Counted from the stretch's first letter, positions 32,233 through 43,879 are shown. The stretch: DNA of 64,000 nt from Meghimatium bilineatum (GCA_034231615.1 CM067298.1:7378140-7442139), one strand, 5' to 3'. Numbers and translations are program-made. Notes: generated by a model from the letters alone, not told the origin.

Positions 32233-33682
32233 CATGCAGGTTCTCATGAGTTTCTCATATTCAGGTCTCGGCCTTACTTGTAACATCACATTTCATTCTG
32301 TCCAGCTGGTTTCGATGTTACTTGTACCATCACATTTCATTCTGTCAAGTTTGTTTCGATCACATTCAATTCAAAATTTCAGCAAATCACAATCTAGATT
32401 ATGCTGGAGTGTGTACAAAAGCACTGCAGCTAATCACGATCGGCTTTAGTATAAAGACCAACCAACCAACCAACAAACTAACTACCTAAATAACTAACTA
32501 ACAATGAAAACCAAAGGTGGTGCCAAGTGGCATAGGTTGAAAACTGCTGCGATAAATTCCTCATGCAGACGATGAGTAGTCAAGACACGTAAAATATGCC
32601 ACGGCTTCTCAAAATATGTCTCTGAGACACTCTTGATAGACGATACATGTCTTCTGAAACTATTATCATGCGCAGTCTTCCTATACTCTATCAGTCTAGT
32701 TATTATTTCTGTTGTGCCAAAATCTCACATAATATAACATAGTTATCGGTTGATATAAACCATCCCATAAGACCTAGCGGGAAATGTTAATAAATGAAGT
32801 TCTTCTGGGAACTATTTATTTGCTGACTGGATGTGGTAATCACGTGTGGGTGTGGTAGTCCACATAATGTGATAATAAAAAATTACATGAAATACTAGAT
32901 AAGTGGCTTGATCTGTTCACCAAGGAGAATCCATAATGGAAATACTTCGTATTCCTTGAACACAATCACAACTATTGCATATTCCCCCAATTGGACATGA
33001 TAGTTGCATGTCATCGATCAAATTCTTATCTACAAATGGCTCCACTGTCTTGCCGTAATGTATTCAGAACTAGCTATAAAAGTAGAGATTTTATCCGCGT
33101 ACCGGTACAAATTGATTACAAGGTATCAGCGTCTCAATGGAGGTACAGAGTTGAAGTATAAGTTTCTACATTCTCTGACCGCTCCCAATACTAGGTCACT
33201 TTGTAAGTGCTCTTAATCTCCTATTGCAACTTTCTTTCTCTGGTACCACAGCAATGGTCATATTAATTTCCCGTAGAATATAGACCAAAGATGTTGCAAT
33301 ATATTTGGGAATAGTTAAAAGTGAAATAATCAGAAGAGACAAATAAAAGAATGGACAAACAAAATCAAGCACTGGACATTTGTTTCCTCACTGGTACGCG
33401 TTACTGAAGATAGAAATCGCTGGAGGATTGCTGTGTGTTGATGCATCTAATGTGGTACCCAACAACATTGATATGTCACGTGTTTACAGATTGATAGTCC
33501 AGAATATTGCGCTTTGTCACTACTTATTTGCATAAATCGCCTGATACTTCATATTTCGGCTGCACAACCAGTTCTGTTTATTATATTATCTATTAGGACA
33601 TGTTCGGTCTTTTCGGTCGTAACAATTATACGCAAAACTGTCAGTTAATGTATGTAACATTACTTCCACCGCAAGGTAATCT
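32233..33682. other. Unassigned stretch with a CCAA microsatellite
   Basis: A tandem pair with TTGTAACATCACATTTCATT at 32278 and 32315. A (CCAA)n run at 32458-32478 could be the tail of an unrecognised retroelement. No host gene recognised over 1.4 kb. Confidence 0.35.
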
Positions 33683-33860
33683 ATCTATCTATTCGTTAAA
33701 CCCTTTGCTGCCTTTCAACGTCAGGGGTAGAAGAGTTTCCTGGAGATGGACCTCGCGTATGCTGAGTATATTGTGGAATGTGTCGCCTGTTTTATTTCGA
33801 TAGTCCATCGTTTTCGTGGCCGGTGTCTAGATCTGCCTTTACTGTATCTGTGTAGCATAG
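33683..33860 (-). mobile_element. LINE 3'-end fragment, same family as 485-872
   Basis: TCTATCTATCTATTC followed by CGTCAGGGGTAGAAGAGTTT and CTGGAGATGG, matching the 3' end at 485-565 (GATA tail on the minus strand, then the ORF2 end). The coding part is decayed beyond reading after about 100 bp. Confidence 0.6.
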
Positions 33861-34032
33861 CTTACTGTGGTATGATGTCTGATGGTAGTTTGTTGATGTT
33901 TGCAAACCATTTTATGCGTTATGTAATATTACTAATAGCCATCTTCAGAAAACTCCATTTTACTACGAGCCGTTGTGTTCTCACTGACGGTTTGTTAATC
34001 CTGTCTCAGTGTTGTATCAGAAAATTCACATG

Positions 34033-34893
34033 GCTACACCGCAATCTCTAACTAACACATACAGGAAGAAAACAGGCTACACCGCTATCTCTAACTAACA
34101 CATACAGGAAGAAAACAGGCTACACCGCAATCTCTAACTAACACATACAGGAAGAAAACAGGCTACACCACAATCTCTAACTAACACATACAGGAAGAAA
34201 ACAGGCTACACCGCTATCTCTAACTAACACATACAGGAAGAAAGCAGGCTACACCGCAATCTCTAACTAACACATACAGGAAGAAAACAGGCTACACCGC
34301 AATCTCTAACTAACACATACAGGAAGAAAACAGGCTACACCGCAATCTCTAACTAACACATACATGAAGAAAGCAGGCTACACCGCAATCTCTAACTAAC
34401 ACATACAGGAAGAAAACAGGCTACACCGCAATTTAAACTAACACATACAGGAAGAAAGCAGGCTATACCGCAATCTCTAACTAACACATACAGGAAAAAA
34501 GCAGGATACACCGCAATATCTAACTAACACATACAGGAAGAAAGCAGGCTACACGGCAATCTCTAACTAACACATACAGGAAGAAAACAGGCTACAACGC
34601 AATCTCTAACTAACACATACAGGAAGAAAGCAGGCTACACGGCAATCTCTAACTAACACATACAGGAAAAAAGCAGGATACACCGCAATATCTAACTAAC
34701 ACATACAGGAAGAAAGCAGGCTACACGGCAATCTCTAACTAACACATACAGGAAGAAAACAGGCTACAACGCAATCTCTAACTAACACATACAGGAAGAA
34801 AGCAGGCTACACGGCAATCTCTAACTAACACATACAGGAAGAAAGCCGGCTACACCGCAATCTCTAACTAACACATACAGGAAGAAAGCACAT
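34033..34893. repeat. 43-bp minisatellite
   Basis: About 20 copies of a 43-bp unit with TACACCGCAATCTCTAACTA, ACACATACAGGAAGAAA and CAGGC. A 129-bp block of three variant units (CGGCAAT, CAACGCAAT, GGATACACC types) is itself repeated at 34480-34840, a higher-order structure. Confidence 0.96.
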
Positions 34894-35767
34894 ATTCCAT
34901 GCGAATAGTCCTGACATATAACAATCTAAGTATAGAATTACAGCAGGGTCGATTTGTGCGTGCCAGAATTACCTAACAATTATCTCAATGTCGCTGCCTG
35001 CTGTACAATCTGACAATGTCCTGTCTGTGAATTACTACAGTCTGTTTCCACAGTTTATCGTCTCTGTGTGGATATGGTGCCAGATATTGTTCATACACCG
35101 TATACTTGATGTTTTATACCTAATTTTCTGACTAGGAAACGTGACTTTTAGTCCATAGTCTACTACTATGTTGTATATTTGTACTAACATGTGTGCAGTT
35201 GGCCAAGTGCTAACCGGCTTGCGGTTGTCCACATATAATAGATTTCAGACGCCAGGTGTTTAACAGAAGTAATACGTGTCATCTATAAGATACATTTTTG
35301 GCGGGTGATTTTAGAGTTGGGCAATCTTTGTTTGGATCGTCGGTTCAGATTTAGTTTGTTTCCGATGGTATGAGGTCACATCGCGGACCGTATACTTTCT
35401 CTACGGTCTAGTGTATAAAGTTATTGATCGTTTATCGGGTCCAAGCATAGCTTGGATTAGAACAATATGAATCAAATCAGATCTGTTCTAGTGATGGATT
35501 AATGACTTTCTGAACCGAAAGCAGTTAACTCCTGACATTTCCATAGGAGTACCACCTTTTTCAGAAGTATACAAAGGTATGTGTGCTGGTAGTTTCGGTT
35601 TACCATGTGTTTCTCTATATTTATGGTTGTTGTTTGTCTAATATTTCCTTCTGATGAAGGCTTTTAAATCAAAACTTTGTATTTCTGTATGTTTCGTTGT
35701 TAGTCTGTCGTGAATGTAATTGTTAAAACTGCAACCAATTTGTGTTTATATCCACACAGTTTTTGTA
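34894..35767. other. Unassigned stretch
   Basis: A minus-strand frame (35232-35035) includes IYNIVVDYGLKVTFPSQKI, faintly RT-like but not assignable. A hammerhead-like motif is listed separately at 35651. Confidence 0.35.
35651..35679 (+). ncRNA. Hammerhead-like motif (decayed)
   Basis: CTGATGA at 35651-35657 is the hammerhead box 1 consensus. It is followed by a hairpin-like AAGGCTTTTAAATC and AAAAC, where box 2 GAAA is changed. The order CTGATGA, GGCTTTT...C, GAAAC, GTTG is the pattern found in Penelope-like retroelements. With box 2 altered it should not cleave. Confidence 0.3.
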
Positions 35768-36115
35768 GCTTGTCCACTTATATCCTCTAGTCCGTCCACT
35801 TATATCCTCTAGTCCGTCCACTTATTTCCTCTAGTCCGTCCACTTATATCCTCTAGTCCGTCCACTTATTTCCTCTAGTCCGTCCACTTATATCCTCTAG
35901 TCCGTCCACTTATATCCTCTAGTCCGTCCACTTATATCCTCTAGTCCGTCCACTTATATCCTCTAGTCCGTCCACTTATATCCTCTAGTCCGTCCACTTA
36001 TTTCCTATGGTCCATCCACTTATATCCTATAGTCCGTCCACTTATATCATCTAGTCCGTCCACTTATATCCTCTAGTCCGTCAACTTATATCCTCTAGTC
36101 CGTCCATTTACGGTC
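35768..36115. repeat. 22-bp minisatellite
   Basis: About 16 copies of CCGTCCACTTATATCCTCTA plus GT, with occasional ATTTCC variants. Very homogeneous. Confidence 0.96.
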
Positions 36116-36149
36116 GGTAGTACGTGATCTTATACCATGTAGCCTGTCT

Positions 36150-36520
36150 ACTTATAATCCAGCATGACTTGGAAAGTAGATCCATGTAATAATTTGGGCG
36201 GTCTCAAAGAGCGACCTACTTATTTCCTATCATGCCCTTTCCCATCTTTCGCAGAACTATCTGTGATAATGTTCGATTTAGTATTGTATTGGTGGTTGAA
36301 TCATCAGTCATGTGAGAACCGGTGTAGCTTGATATTTCTGTGTGATATTAGTGAACCTCACCGCCACTTTCTTGCCCTTTATATAGGCTACGAACCCCCT
36401 CGTAGACAACATCGCCACTTTCGTGCCATTTAGATAGGATACGAACCAACATCAGCATGTGTGTGTTTCTCTTATTAACTGAGTCAAATATCACTATCTC
36501 GACAGAGCTCAGCAGGTTAT
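36150..36520 (-). mobile_element. RNase H LINE fragment, same family as 25.1 kb
   Basis: CCAGCATGACTTGGAAAGTA aligns with 25.4 kb (CCAGCATGACCTGGACAGTA), the reverse complement of the RNase H motif 4 region (PGHAG). The match continues through the motif 3 region and the GTTCGTAGCC (family FVAY) region at about 36380. A local duplication of CGCCACTTTCTTGCC-type sequence occurs at 36360-36430. Heavily decayed. Confidence 0.55.
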
Positions 36521-36574
36521 CACCTTTCTCATCAGAACAGGACACATTATTCTAAACTAGCACTTAAATTGACT

Positions 36575-36920
36575 AAAACTGGTTCCATCACCTCTGTGTC
36601 CACGTGGGACTAGTTCCATCACCTCTGTGTCCATGTGAGTCTGGCTCCATCACCTCTGTGTCCACGTGAGTCTGGTTCCATCACCTCTGTGTCCACGTGA
36701 GTCTGGTTCCATCACCTCTGTGTCCACGTGAGACTGGCTCCATCACCTCTGTGTCCACGTGAGTCTGGTTCCATCACCTCTGTGTCCACGTGAGTCTGGT
36801 TCCATCACCTCTGTGTCCACGTGAGTCTGTTTCCATCACCTCTGTGTTCACGTGAGTCTGGTTCCATTACCTCTGTGTCCACGTGAGTCTGTTTCCATTA
36901 CCTCTGTGTCCACGTGGACA
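36575..36920. repeat. 31-bp minisatellite
   Basis: About 11 copies of a 31-bp unit with CTGGTTCCATCACCTCTGTG and TCCACGTGAGT. Confidence 0.96.
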
Positions 36921-37011
36921 GGCAGGCAGCTAAGACCACGGAACATATACACAACACTAAATTACACTAAACCTGTTGAAGGAGGAGTATTGGCCCCACA
37001 GAGACAGCCAT

Positions 37012-37110
37012 CTTTCGAATGTTGTATTGAGGCGATGAGGGGCTTTCGAATGTTGTATTGAGGCGATGAGGGGCTTTCGAATGTTGTATTGAAGCGATGA
37101 GGGGCTTTCG
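37012..37110. repeat. 31-bp tandem triplication
   Basis: Three copies of a 31-bp unit with TTTCGAATGTTGTATTGAGG and CGATGAGGGGC. Confidence 0.95.
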
Positions 37111-37230
37111 AATACAGCGGGAACTATCAAGAAAATCAAACTCGATGGGCATATATGAGGTCATTTTTATAAATACTGTGTGAATCGGTATAAATAATGA
37201 CATATATGAAGTTACTACATGTTCTAACCT

Positions 37231-37743
37231 TTGCATTTCCAGCCAGTATGGCTGGTCCACAACACGAGATTACCAGCCCGCATGGTTGGTCCAAGACACA
37301 AGATTTTTATTTCCTCACTACGTTTAGAGCAACGCTCAGACTATCCGACAGTTCCTGCAGATATAAAACTGCCTTGTTCGACGTGTATTAATATTTTGTT
37401 ATATGTGTATTCATATTGCCTTTTCTTTGGAGTTAACAAAGAAATCAGAGAGAAGGAACATGTTCCATGGGTAACTCATGGTTCTATACTATATCTCAGA
37501 CCAGGCACAGTGCTATGGAGGTACAAGATTGTCATGGATCGTTTTGCGTGTAGGGGAAAAGTCAGGAATGGTAAAATGACCATTGGATACTTGAAAACAG
37601 TTATTTATAGGGCTGCACGTCAAAGAGGACACACAACATCACACGATGCTTCAAGGGGGACATGTGATTCCTTGTATACTACTGAATACTCTGTGGCTGA
37701 GAATTGTCTTGTGAGTCACATTCGTAATCGCCGAAGATCGTAG
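37231..37743 (+). CDS. Unrecognised 170-codon open frame
   Basis: No family recognised. From about residue 68 (GVNKEIREKEHVPW) to the end the protein is compositionally complex, with SILYLRPGTVLWRYKIV, GKMTIGYLKTVIYRAA and a basic C-terminus NRRRS; there are no transmembrane or repeat features. The first 60 residues look like random sequence and include a tandem near-duplication (AGTATGGCTGGTCCA / GCATGGTTGGTCCA). The start is therefore uncertain. It ends a few bases before a LINE fragment on the same strand. It could be a chance frame, a transposon-derived gene or a host exon. Confidence 0.25.
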   Translation: MHFQPVWLVHNTRLPARMVGPRHKIFISSLRLEQRSDYPTVPADIKLPCSTCINILLYVYSYCLFFGVNKEIREKEHVPWVTHGSILYLRPGTVLWRYKIVMDRFACRGKVRNGKMTIGYLKTVIYRAARQRGHTTSHDASRGTCDSLYTTEYSVAENCLVSHIRNRRRS

Positions 37744-37744
37744 A

Positions 37745-38340
37745 TCATATGTCGTTTAGAATAATAATACAATATACAGAAGCAAACATCAAAGTTGCAG
37801 GAAACTGCATGGCAGAAATAAGGAAGAGATTGGCAATGGCATATTGTAAAATAGCATGGTCAAAAAACATATGGAAAAACAACAAAATACAAACGAAACT
37901 GTTAAAGCTACGAACGTTTTTTATTTGCGGTTGCAGAATACGGCTGTGAAAAATGGACCCTAAGTAAAACAACAGCAAAGAAGATCAATACATTTGAGAT
38001 GAAATGCTATAGAAAGATACTTAGAATAACATGGAAGGAAATAAAGAGAAACTCAAATATTATAAACACATTGAAGATTCCAGAGCATTGGTTACTAAAC
38101 ACAATAACAAAAAGAAAACTACACCTGTTTGGTTATATAAAGAGACACAATTGTTTAGAAAGACAAATAATGGAGGACATAGCACATGGGAGGAAGAGAA
38201 AGGGTAATCTAAGAAGACGATGGAATGAGGACATTAAGGTTAACATGAATACGTCGTTAGAAATTCAAGCCGCATGGTCCAAGACAGAGAATGGTTCAGG
38301 GAGTTCATTGGAGAGACAACGTTCTGGAGAAATACGTAAA
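37745..38340 (+). mobile_element. RTE-like LINE RT thumb and C-terminus
   Basis: Two adjoining frames give AEIRKRLAMAYCKIAWSK, FEMKCYRKILRITWKEIKRN, NTLKIPEHWLLNTITKRK, LHLFGYIKRHNCLERQIMED and HGRKRKGNLRRRWNEDIK. This is the EIxxRLAMAxxK ... YRKILRITWKE ... FGHxKRHNxLERxIMEG ... GRPRRRWxEDI series of a RTE-type LINE. One frame change lies near 37940, and the second half (37999-38364) is open for 121 codons. The YADD is not present. Confidence 0.8.
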
Positions 38341-38714
38341 TTAATTTACAAAATTGTATCTTAATTTCTTATTACCGCATTCATTTCTCGGAGGCAGAGT
38401 GGGAATATTTGAATAGTAACTGTAGAGAAAAGGTTGGTCACAGAGGAACCGGAAGGCAAGTGAATGGGAATGAAAAAGTAGAATTGACTTTCGCGAGATT
38501 TGGGGGGGGGGTGGTCTATAGGAGAGAATGAAGGGTGTTATAAGGAAAATTGAGAACATATGCCTGAGGGTGGAGATGATGTCATCCTGGATGTACAAGT
38601 TTCGACAGATAAAAATTCAACTTTACCTGTGTTACTGGAAGAAATATGAGAGTGATCTTATAGTAGATAACGACAGCTGATTGAAGAAGAAAAAACTGGA
38701 CTGGACATAAAATA
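38341..38714. other. Unassigned stretch with G run
   Basis: A nine-base G run near 38502-38510. No recognised gene. Confidence 0.4.
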
Positions 38715-38748
38715 ATAATACAAATTAATAATAATAATAATAATAATA

Positions 38749-38787
<39 letters not shown>

Positions 38788-38795
38788 GTAATAAT
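38715..38795. repeat. (AAT)n microsatellite
   Basis: About 25 AAT units with two AGT interruptions. It borders the 3' end of the antisense LINE that follows and may be its tail. Confidence 0.95.
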
Positions 38796-38799
38796 AACC

Positions 38800-39285
38800 A
38801 AAATACGTCAGAGTCGTAGGGGATCCATACTGGTTACATCAGCACAAAATACCGGATAAACAGCTCTGTCCTCAACCAATCACAGAAGTGTAGCAAATCA
38901 CGCCCAGAACATTCATTGATGTTATCAATTCACAATTGTCTCTACCCACTCTCCTCCTTCTACCCTCCATTGTTCCTTGCAAAATAATTTGAGAGAGGGA
39001 GAAAGTTGAGTGTTTGGTTATATTCCAATGAAATTTGCGCCGTGTCACAACTGCCAAAAGTGGTTCTTGATAACCTGCAAGTTTGTTTATTTGCTGCAGG
39101 ATAACTATATTTATCTTGTGTTTGATATTTCTAATTCATAACAAACATCTGTAGAACTTGTTTTCCAAAGTGTGAATCCTACTTGTTGTATCTTCATTGG
39201 GTGTCCAACATTCACACGCGTATACAAGTATGTTTAGCACAAATGATCTAATCTAGTGATGTTTAGCACAGATGATCTAATATAG
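38800..39285 (-). mobile_element. LINE C-terminal fragment, antisense
   Basis: Minus-strand order: LVYACECWTPNEDTTSRIHT, LENKFYRCLL, YQEPLLAVVTRRKFHW, FSLSQIILQGTMEGRRRRVG. This is the family CETWTxxxDxxxRIHTLENKxYRRLL ... GYQEPLLAVVKRRKFHWFGHVTKH ... GTMEGRRRRGR. Same family as the scrap at 19403. Several stops. Confidence 0.7.
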
Positions 39286-39329
39286 TGATGTTTACTCTAA
39301 TACTGATATTACTTCTTCTTATCATATTC

Positions 39330-40110
39330 TACCTTGCCATGGCGGCTATCATGTCCATTGTTAGCTTAATCTCATTTCCCGAGTTTCCATCATCACATAT
39401 TTTTCATTTAGTTCCTTATTTGCCAAGTTTGGCACGTAGGGTGTATGTCATAGTTCTCCATGCCTGTCGGTCAGTTGCCAAGGATTACAGGTCTTGTGCA
39501 TTTGTGCCTGTTGATTTTAATTCATTCATAAATGTTCTTCTGATCGTTGTTTTTGGTCTTCCCTATTTTCTTTTACTGTCTGGTGTCCATATGAAGACTT
39601 GTAGTGGAATTCTGTCTTCCTTCATTCTAAGTATATGACCGATGTATGCCCAGCGACGTTCAAATATTTGGGACAAGAGATATTTCAAGGTAGTAACAAC
39701 TTCAAGCTTGTAACCGTTTATCCGTGTTTAATTCATGAGTTCTTGCTTGCTTTCACTAATCATCAATATATTGCTTTTATCAGTACTCATTTCCATTTCA
39801 TTTTTCTATCGTGTTCCAACTTTGAAGTGAGCACCTGCAGTTCAGAATCGGAACCAGCCAGAAGATCAATATCATTGACATAGCTTAAGTTATACAGTGA
39901 TCTACTGCCAATAGTTATTGATGTCTAGTGTTCGTGTAATGCCGCCTGCATTATATATTCAAGATACAATGTTAAAATGTACTGTAGAAATTAAACATCC
40001 CTGACACACTCCTATATCCGTCTTGAAAGATTCACCAATGTTATTATTTATGAAAATAGCGCTGGTTGCATCTTTATACGGCGCTTCAATAACGTTTATG
40101 ACATTTGTAA
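39330..40110 (-). mobile_element. RTE-type LINE RT and C-terminus, antisense
   Basis: From 40110 downwards: YKDATSAIFINNNIGESFKT, DIGVCQGCLISTVHFNI (RT motif B, family GVRQGCLLSPxLFNI), then LYNLSYVNDIDLLAGSDSE, where the catalytic YxDD reads YVND, TSKLEHDRKMK, RRWAYIGHILRMKEDRI, DSKRKYGRPKTTIRRTF and DRQAWRTMTYTLRAK. Order and spacing are those of an RTE-type ORF2 from motif B to the end. The changed catalytic Asp, stops and a missing segment show it is dead. Confidence 0.8.
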
Positions 40111-40174
40111 CATACGCCACAACAGAAATGTCATCTGATAAAGTAAATGTGGAGATAGATGACAGACTACTCCA

Positions 40175-40345
40175 GCTATGTGGTAGGGTGGTACATAGTA
40201 CGTCTGTAACGGTCAAGGTGCCGCGTTCCAGTCCAGTCACAACAAATTAAGCATTCGAAAATCAATGGCACACTATTGAAAATATCTGTAATACCTAGAA
40301 AAGCACTACATCCAACAAATTATGGGTGCATCCTGAATAGAAGAT
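40175..40345 (+). mobile_element. tRNA-derived SINE, family A
   Basis: tRNA-like head with TGGTAGGGTGGT (40181-40192) as box A and GCGTTCCAGTCC (40223-40234) as box B, then AAAATCAATGGCACACTA, CCTAGAAAAGCACTACATCC and a short end. Body shared with 42318-42520 and, reversed, 23530-23710. Confidence 0.68.
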
Positions 40346-40364
40346 TATTCACTTTTAGCTTAAC

Positions 40365-40850
40365 GTAAAACACGCATGTACACTCCCTACTTACAGGGAA
40401 CATAAGACACGCATGTACACTCCCTACTTACAGGGAACATAAGACACGCATGTACACTCCCTACTTGCTGGGAAGATAAGACACGCATGTACACTCCCTA
40501 CTTGCTGGGAAGATAAGACACGCATGTACACTCCCTACTTACAGGGAACATAAGACACGCATGTACACTCCCTACTTACAGGGAACATAAGACACGCATA
40601 TACATTCCCTACTTGCTGGAACATAAGACACGCATGTACACGCCCTACTTGCTGGAACATAAGAAGCGCAAGTACACTCCCTACTTGCAGGGAACATAAG
40701 ACACGCATGTACACTCCTTACTTGCAGGGAACATAAGACACGCATGTACACTCCCTACTTGCAGGGAACAGAAGACACGCATGTACACTCCCTACTTGCA
40801 GGGAACATAAGACACGCATGTACACTCCCTACTTGCTGGGAACATTAATT
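40365..40850. repeat. 37-bp minisatellite
   Basis: About 13 copies of a 37-bp unit with ACACGCATGTACACTCCCTA, CTTACAGGGAACATAAG. Variants have CTTGCTGGGAAG or CTTGCAGGGAAC. Confidence 0.96.
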
Positions 40851-40889
40851 CTCTCTCAACGTTAGCATATTGCCATCGTTAACATTCAT

Positions 40890-41255
40890 CATACAGTTTC
40901 TTTAAACTCCTCTATTGTTTGTTAAAACATATAGTTTCTTCAAACTCCTATATTGTTTGTTAAAATATATAGTTTCTCCAAACGTTTATGCACGTTTCTA
41001 AACCATATAGTTTTTCTAATGTGTTCTAAAACATACAGTTTCTTTGCTGTCTGCTAAATAATATAGTTTCTCTTGTGTCTTCTAAAATATATAGTTCCTC
41101 TGGTGTGTACTAAATTATATTGTTTATCTGGTGTCTGCTAAAATATACAGTTTCTCTGGTGTCAGCTAATACATATAGTTTCTCCAGCTGATTTCAGTTT
41201 TCTAAAGTATATAATTTCTCTAGTGTCTGCTAAAGCGTACATTTTCTATAAACTA
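40890..41255. repeat. Degenerate 28-36-bp repeat
   Basis: About ten diverged copies containing ATATAGTTTCTCTGGTGTCT and TGCTAAAAC. Confidence 0.8.
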
Positions 41256-41540
41256 TCTTTATAACGCACATACTTAAGGCACATTTCCTTATAATGTTTA
41301 TACATAAGACACATATCCTTAGAACGTACAGGCGTATTGCAAATATCGTTATAACGTACATACTTAATATAAATATCCTTATAACGTACAAACTTAATGT
41401 AAATATTCTTATAACGTACAGACTTAAGACAGATATCCAAATATCGTGTCTTCTGTTATAACGTACATACTTAAGACACAGATTCGTATAACGTACAGAC
41501 TTAATGCAAATTTCCTTTTAACGTACAAACTTAAGACAAC
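41256..41540. repeat. 28-30-bp minisatellite
   Basis: About nine copies of a unit with CTTATAACGTACATACTTAA and GACACATATC, directly following the previous degenerate array. Confidence 0.87.
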
Positions 41541-41914
41541 TTCATGCAATTGAAAGCAGACAGCAGACACCACTAGGGCGTAATGCTATATTTAACCATG
41601 CAAAATTCCTAAAGTATCCTTAAAATCTATTGATCCGGTATCGATTTCTTTCTTAAATGAAGAATACGCCCACCACATTTGACTACATTTTGCCCACATG
41701 AAGCTGGTATTCGTTTTCGTTTGTTTGAGTGGGTGTGCGACCTTTGAGTGGGTGGGTTGTTTTAACAGAGAAACTGTGACATGTAGTGTTTCCTGATCTG
41801 ATTGCTTATTATAGAAGAATTGATGGAATAGGATGATTTGTATGTTTGATGTTTTCTCTTGTACAATTGGAAATACGTGTTGTAGGCAGGTGATGATGTG
41901 TAGAAATGATGTCT
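41541..41914. other. Unassigned stretch
   Basis: No recognised feature apart from a GAGTGGGTG direct repeat at about 41730. Confidence 0.4.
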
Positions 41915-42270
41915 ATTGATGAAATGTGATATGTATGTGGGTGGAGTGTGATGGTGGTATATGATATGTATGTGGGTGGAGTGTGATGGTGGTATATGAT
42001 ATGTATGTGGGTGGAGTGTGATGGTGGTATATGATATGTTTATGGATGGAGTGTGATGGTGGTATATGATATGTTTGTGGATGGAGTGTGATGGTGGTAT
42101 ATGATATGTTTGTGGATGGAGTGTGATGGTGGTATATGATAAGTTTGTGGATGGAATGTGATGTTATATGTATGTAGATGGAGTGTGTTGGTTTTATGTG
42201 ATATGTGCTAGGATGGAGTGTGATTGTAATATGTATGTGAATGGAGTATGTTGCTGATATGTCAGATGCA
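41915..42270. repeat. 35-bp minisatellite
   Basis: About seven good copies of a unit with GATATGTATGTGGGTGGAGT and GTGATGGTGGTATAT, then diverged copies to 42270. Confidence 0.94.
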
Positions 42271-42317
42271 CGCAGATGGAGTGTGTTGTATGCATGTATA
42301 ATATATACGTTCATATA

Positions 42318-42522
42318 TAATCCGGCTCTGTGGCGAAGTGGTATAGAGTGCTTCTGTGACCACTAAGGTACCGAGTTCGATCCCCGCCACAGGCAGCTGT
42401 GCATCTCGACCGTTCAGAAAGCAATGGCAAACTACCAAATGTATTTATAGTGCCTAGAAAATCACTACAGCCAAGAAATTCTGGGTTGATAGCTACGTCC
42501 TGAAAATGATATGCTAGCAATT
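42318..42522 (+). mobile_element. tRNA-derived SINE, family A (best copy)
   Basis: Head CTCTGTGGCGAAGTGGTATA with box A TGGCGAAGTGGT (42331-42342) and box B GAGTTCGATCC (42373-42383), a good pol III promoter pair. The head closes GCCACAG, then the body has AAAGCAATGGCAAACTACC, GTGCCTAGAAAATCACTACA and AGAAATTCTGGGTTGATAGC. Body wording and order match the two other family A copies, so it is a SINE rather than a tRNA gene. The LINE partner is not identified. Confidence 0.75.
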
Positions 42523-42984
42523 TTTACCAATATATGCTTTGATGAAGTAGAATGTATGTATGTACATAATATATGCATCGATGTACTGTGTTGATTATAT
42601 GAGTGAGTAATATATATATTTGTTGAGTGGGTTATTTGTATGTGTGTAATATATACATTGATGTACTGTTTGAATTATGTGTGTGTTGTATATACGTTAC
42701 TCGAGTATTGATTATATGTGCGTAATATATACGTGTTTATGGATTGTATTATATTTGTGAATTATATGCATTGCTAGAGTTTGTTGATTGCCTATTGTAA
42801 TATTTACGTTTATGATTGTGTTGATTATGTTACTTAAGTTTTGTGTATGCATATTTTTTGTTGAGCATGTTGGATCATCGGGTGTGTGGTTTATGTGTTT
42901 CTCTGTATTCCTTGTTTTGTCTTGCAGCAAGTCATTAAACAAATAAAAGTAACTAGTATATTTTATGTGTGAACCGTCTGAGAT
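42523..42984. other. Low-complexity AT-rich stretch
   Basis: Loose repetition of GTAATATATACGT and TGTTGATTATATG, too degenerate to define a unit. Confidence 0.5.
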
Positions 42985-43795
42985 CACAATTACAAACTTG
43001 TGATATCACACATACAAACTTGTGAGATCACACATACAAACTTGTGAGATCACACATACAAACTTGTGAGATCACACATACAAACTTGTGAGATCACACA
43101 TACAAACTTGTGAGATCACACATACAAACTTGTGAGATCACACATACAAACTTATGACGTCACAAATCCAAACTTGTGAGGTAAACATCCACACTTGTGA
43201 GATCACACATACAAACTTGTGAGATCACACATTCAAACTTGTGAGGTCACAAATTCAAACTTGTGAGGTCACAAATTCAAACTTTTGAGGTCAAACATCC
43301 AAACTTGTGAGATCACACATCCAAAATTGTGAGGTCAAACATTCAAACTTGTGAGATCACACATCCAAACTTGTGAGGCCAAACATCCAAACTTGTGAGA
43401 TCACACATCCAAACTTGTGAGGCCAAACATCCAAACTTGTGAGGCCAAATATCCAAACTTGTGAGATCAAATACCAAAACTTGTGAGGTCAAACATCCAA
43501 ACTTGTGAGGTCAAACATCCAAACTTGTGAGATCAAATACCGAAACTAGTGAGATCAAACATCCAAACATTTGAGGTCAAACATCCAAACTTGTGAGATC
43601 ACACATCCAAAATTGTGAGGTCAAACATTCAAACTTGTGAGATCACACATCCAAACTTGTGAGATCACACATCCAAAATTGTGAGGTCAAACATTCAAAC
43701 TTGTGAGATCACACATCCAAACTTGTGAGGCCAAATATCCAAACTTGTGAGATCAAATACCCAAACTTGTGAGATCAAACATCCAAACTTGTTTT
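42985..43795. repeat. 22-bp minisatellite
   Basis: About 36 copies of AACTTGTGAGATCACACATC plus CA/AA, with GAGGTCAAACATCC and GAGGCCAAATATCC variants that recur in ordered groups. Confidence 0.96.
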
Positions 43796-43879
43796 CAGAT
43801 TTTGTTTTCAAGCAGCGTAATCGTTGAACAGTGCTTCCCGATTTTTAGGGTCGATAGAGTAATCTTTTATTGAACGTTA

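Noticed and set aside
34033-34893. CRISPR-like regular repeats
   Set aside because: Units are contiguous without unique spacers, and the context is eukaryotic. The same holds for the arrays at 35.8, 36.6, 40.4 and 43 kb.
42318-42400. tRNA gene
   Set aside because: Box A and B are present but the cloverleaf is incomplete, and the sequence continues into a body shared with two other copies, so it is a SINE.
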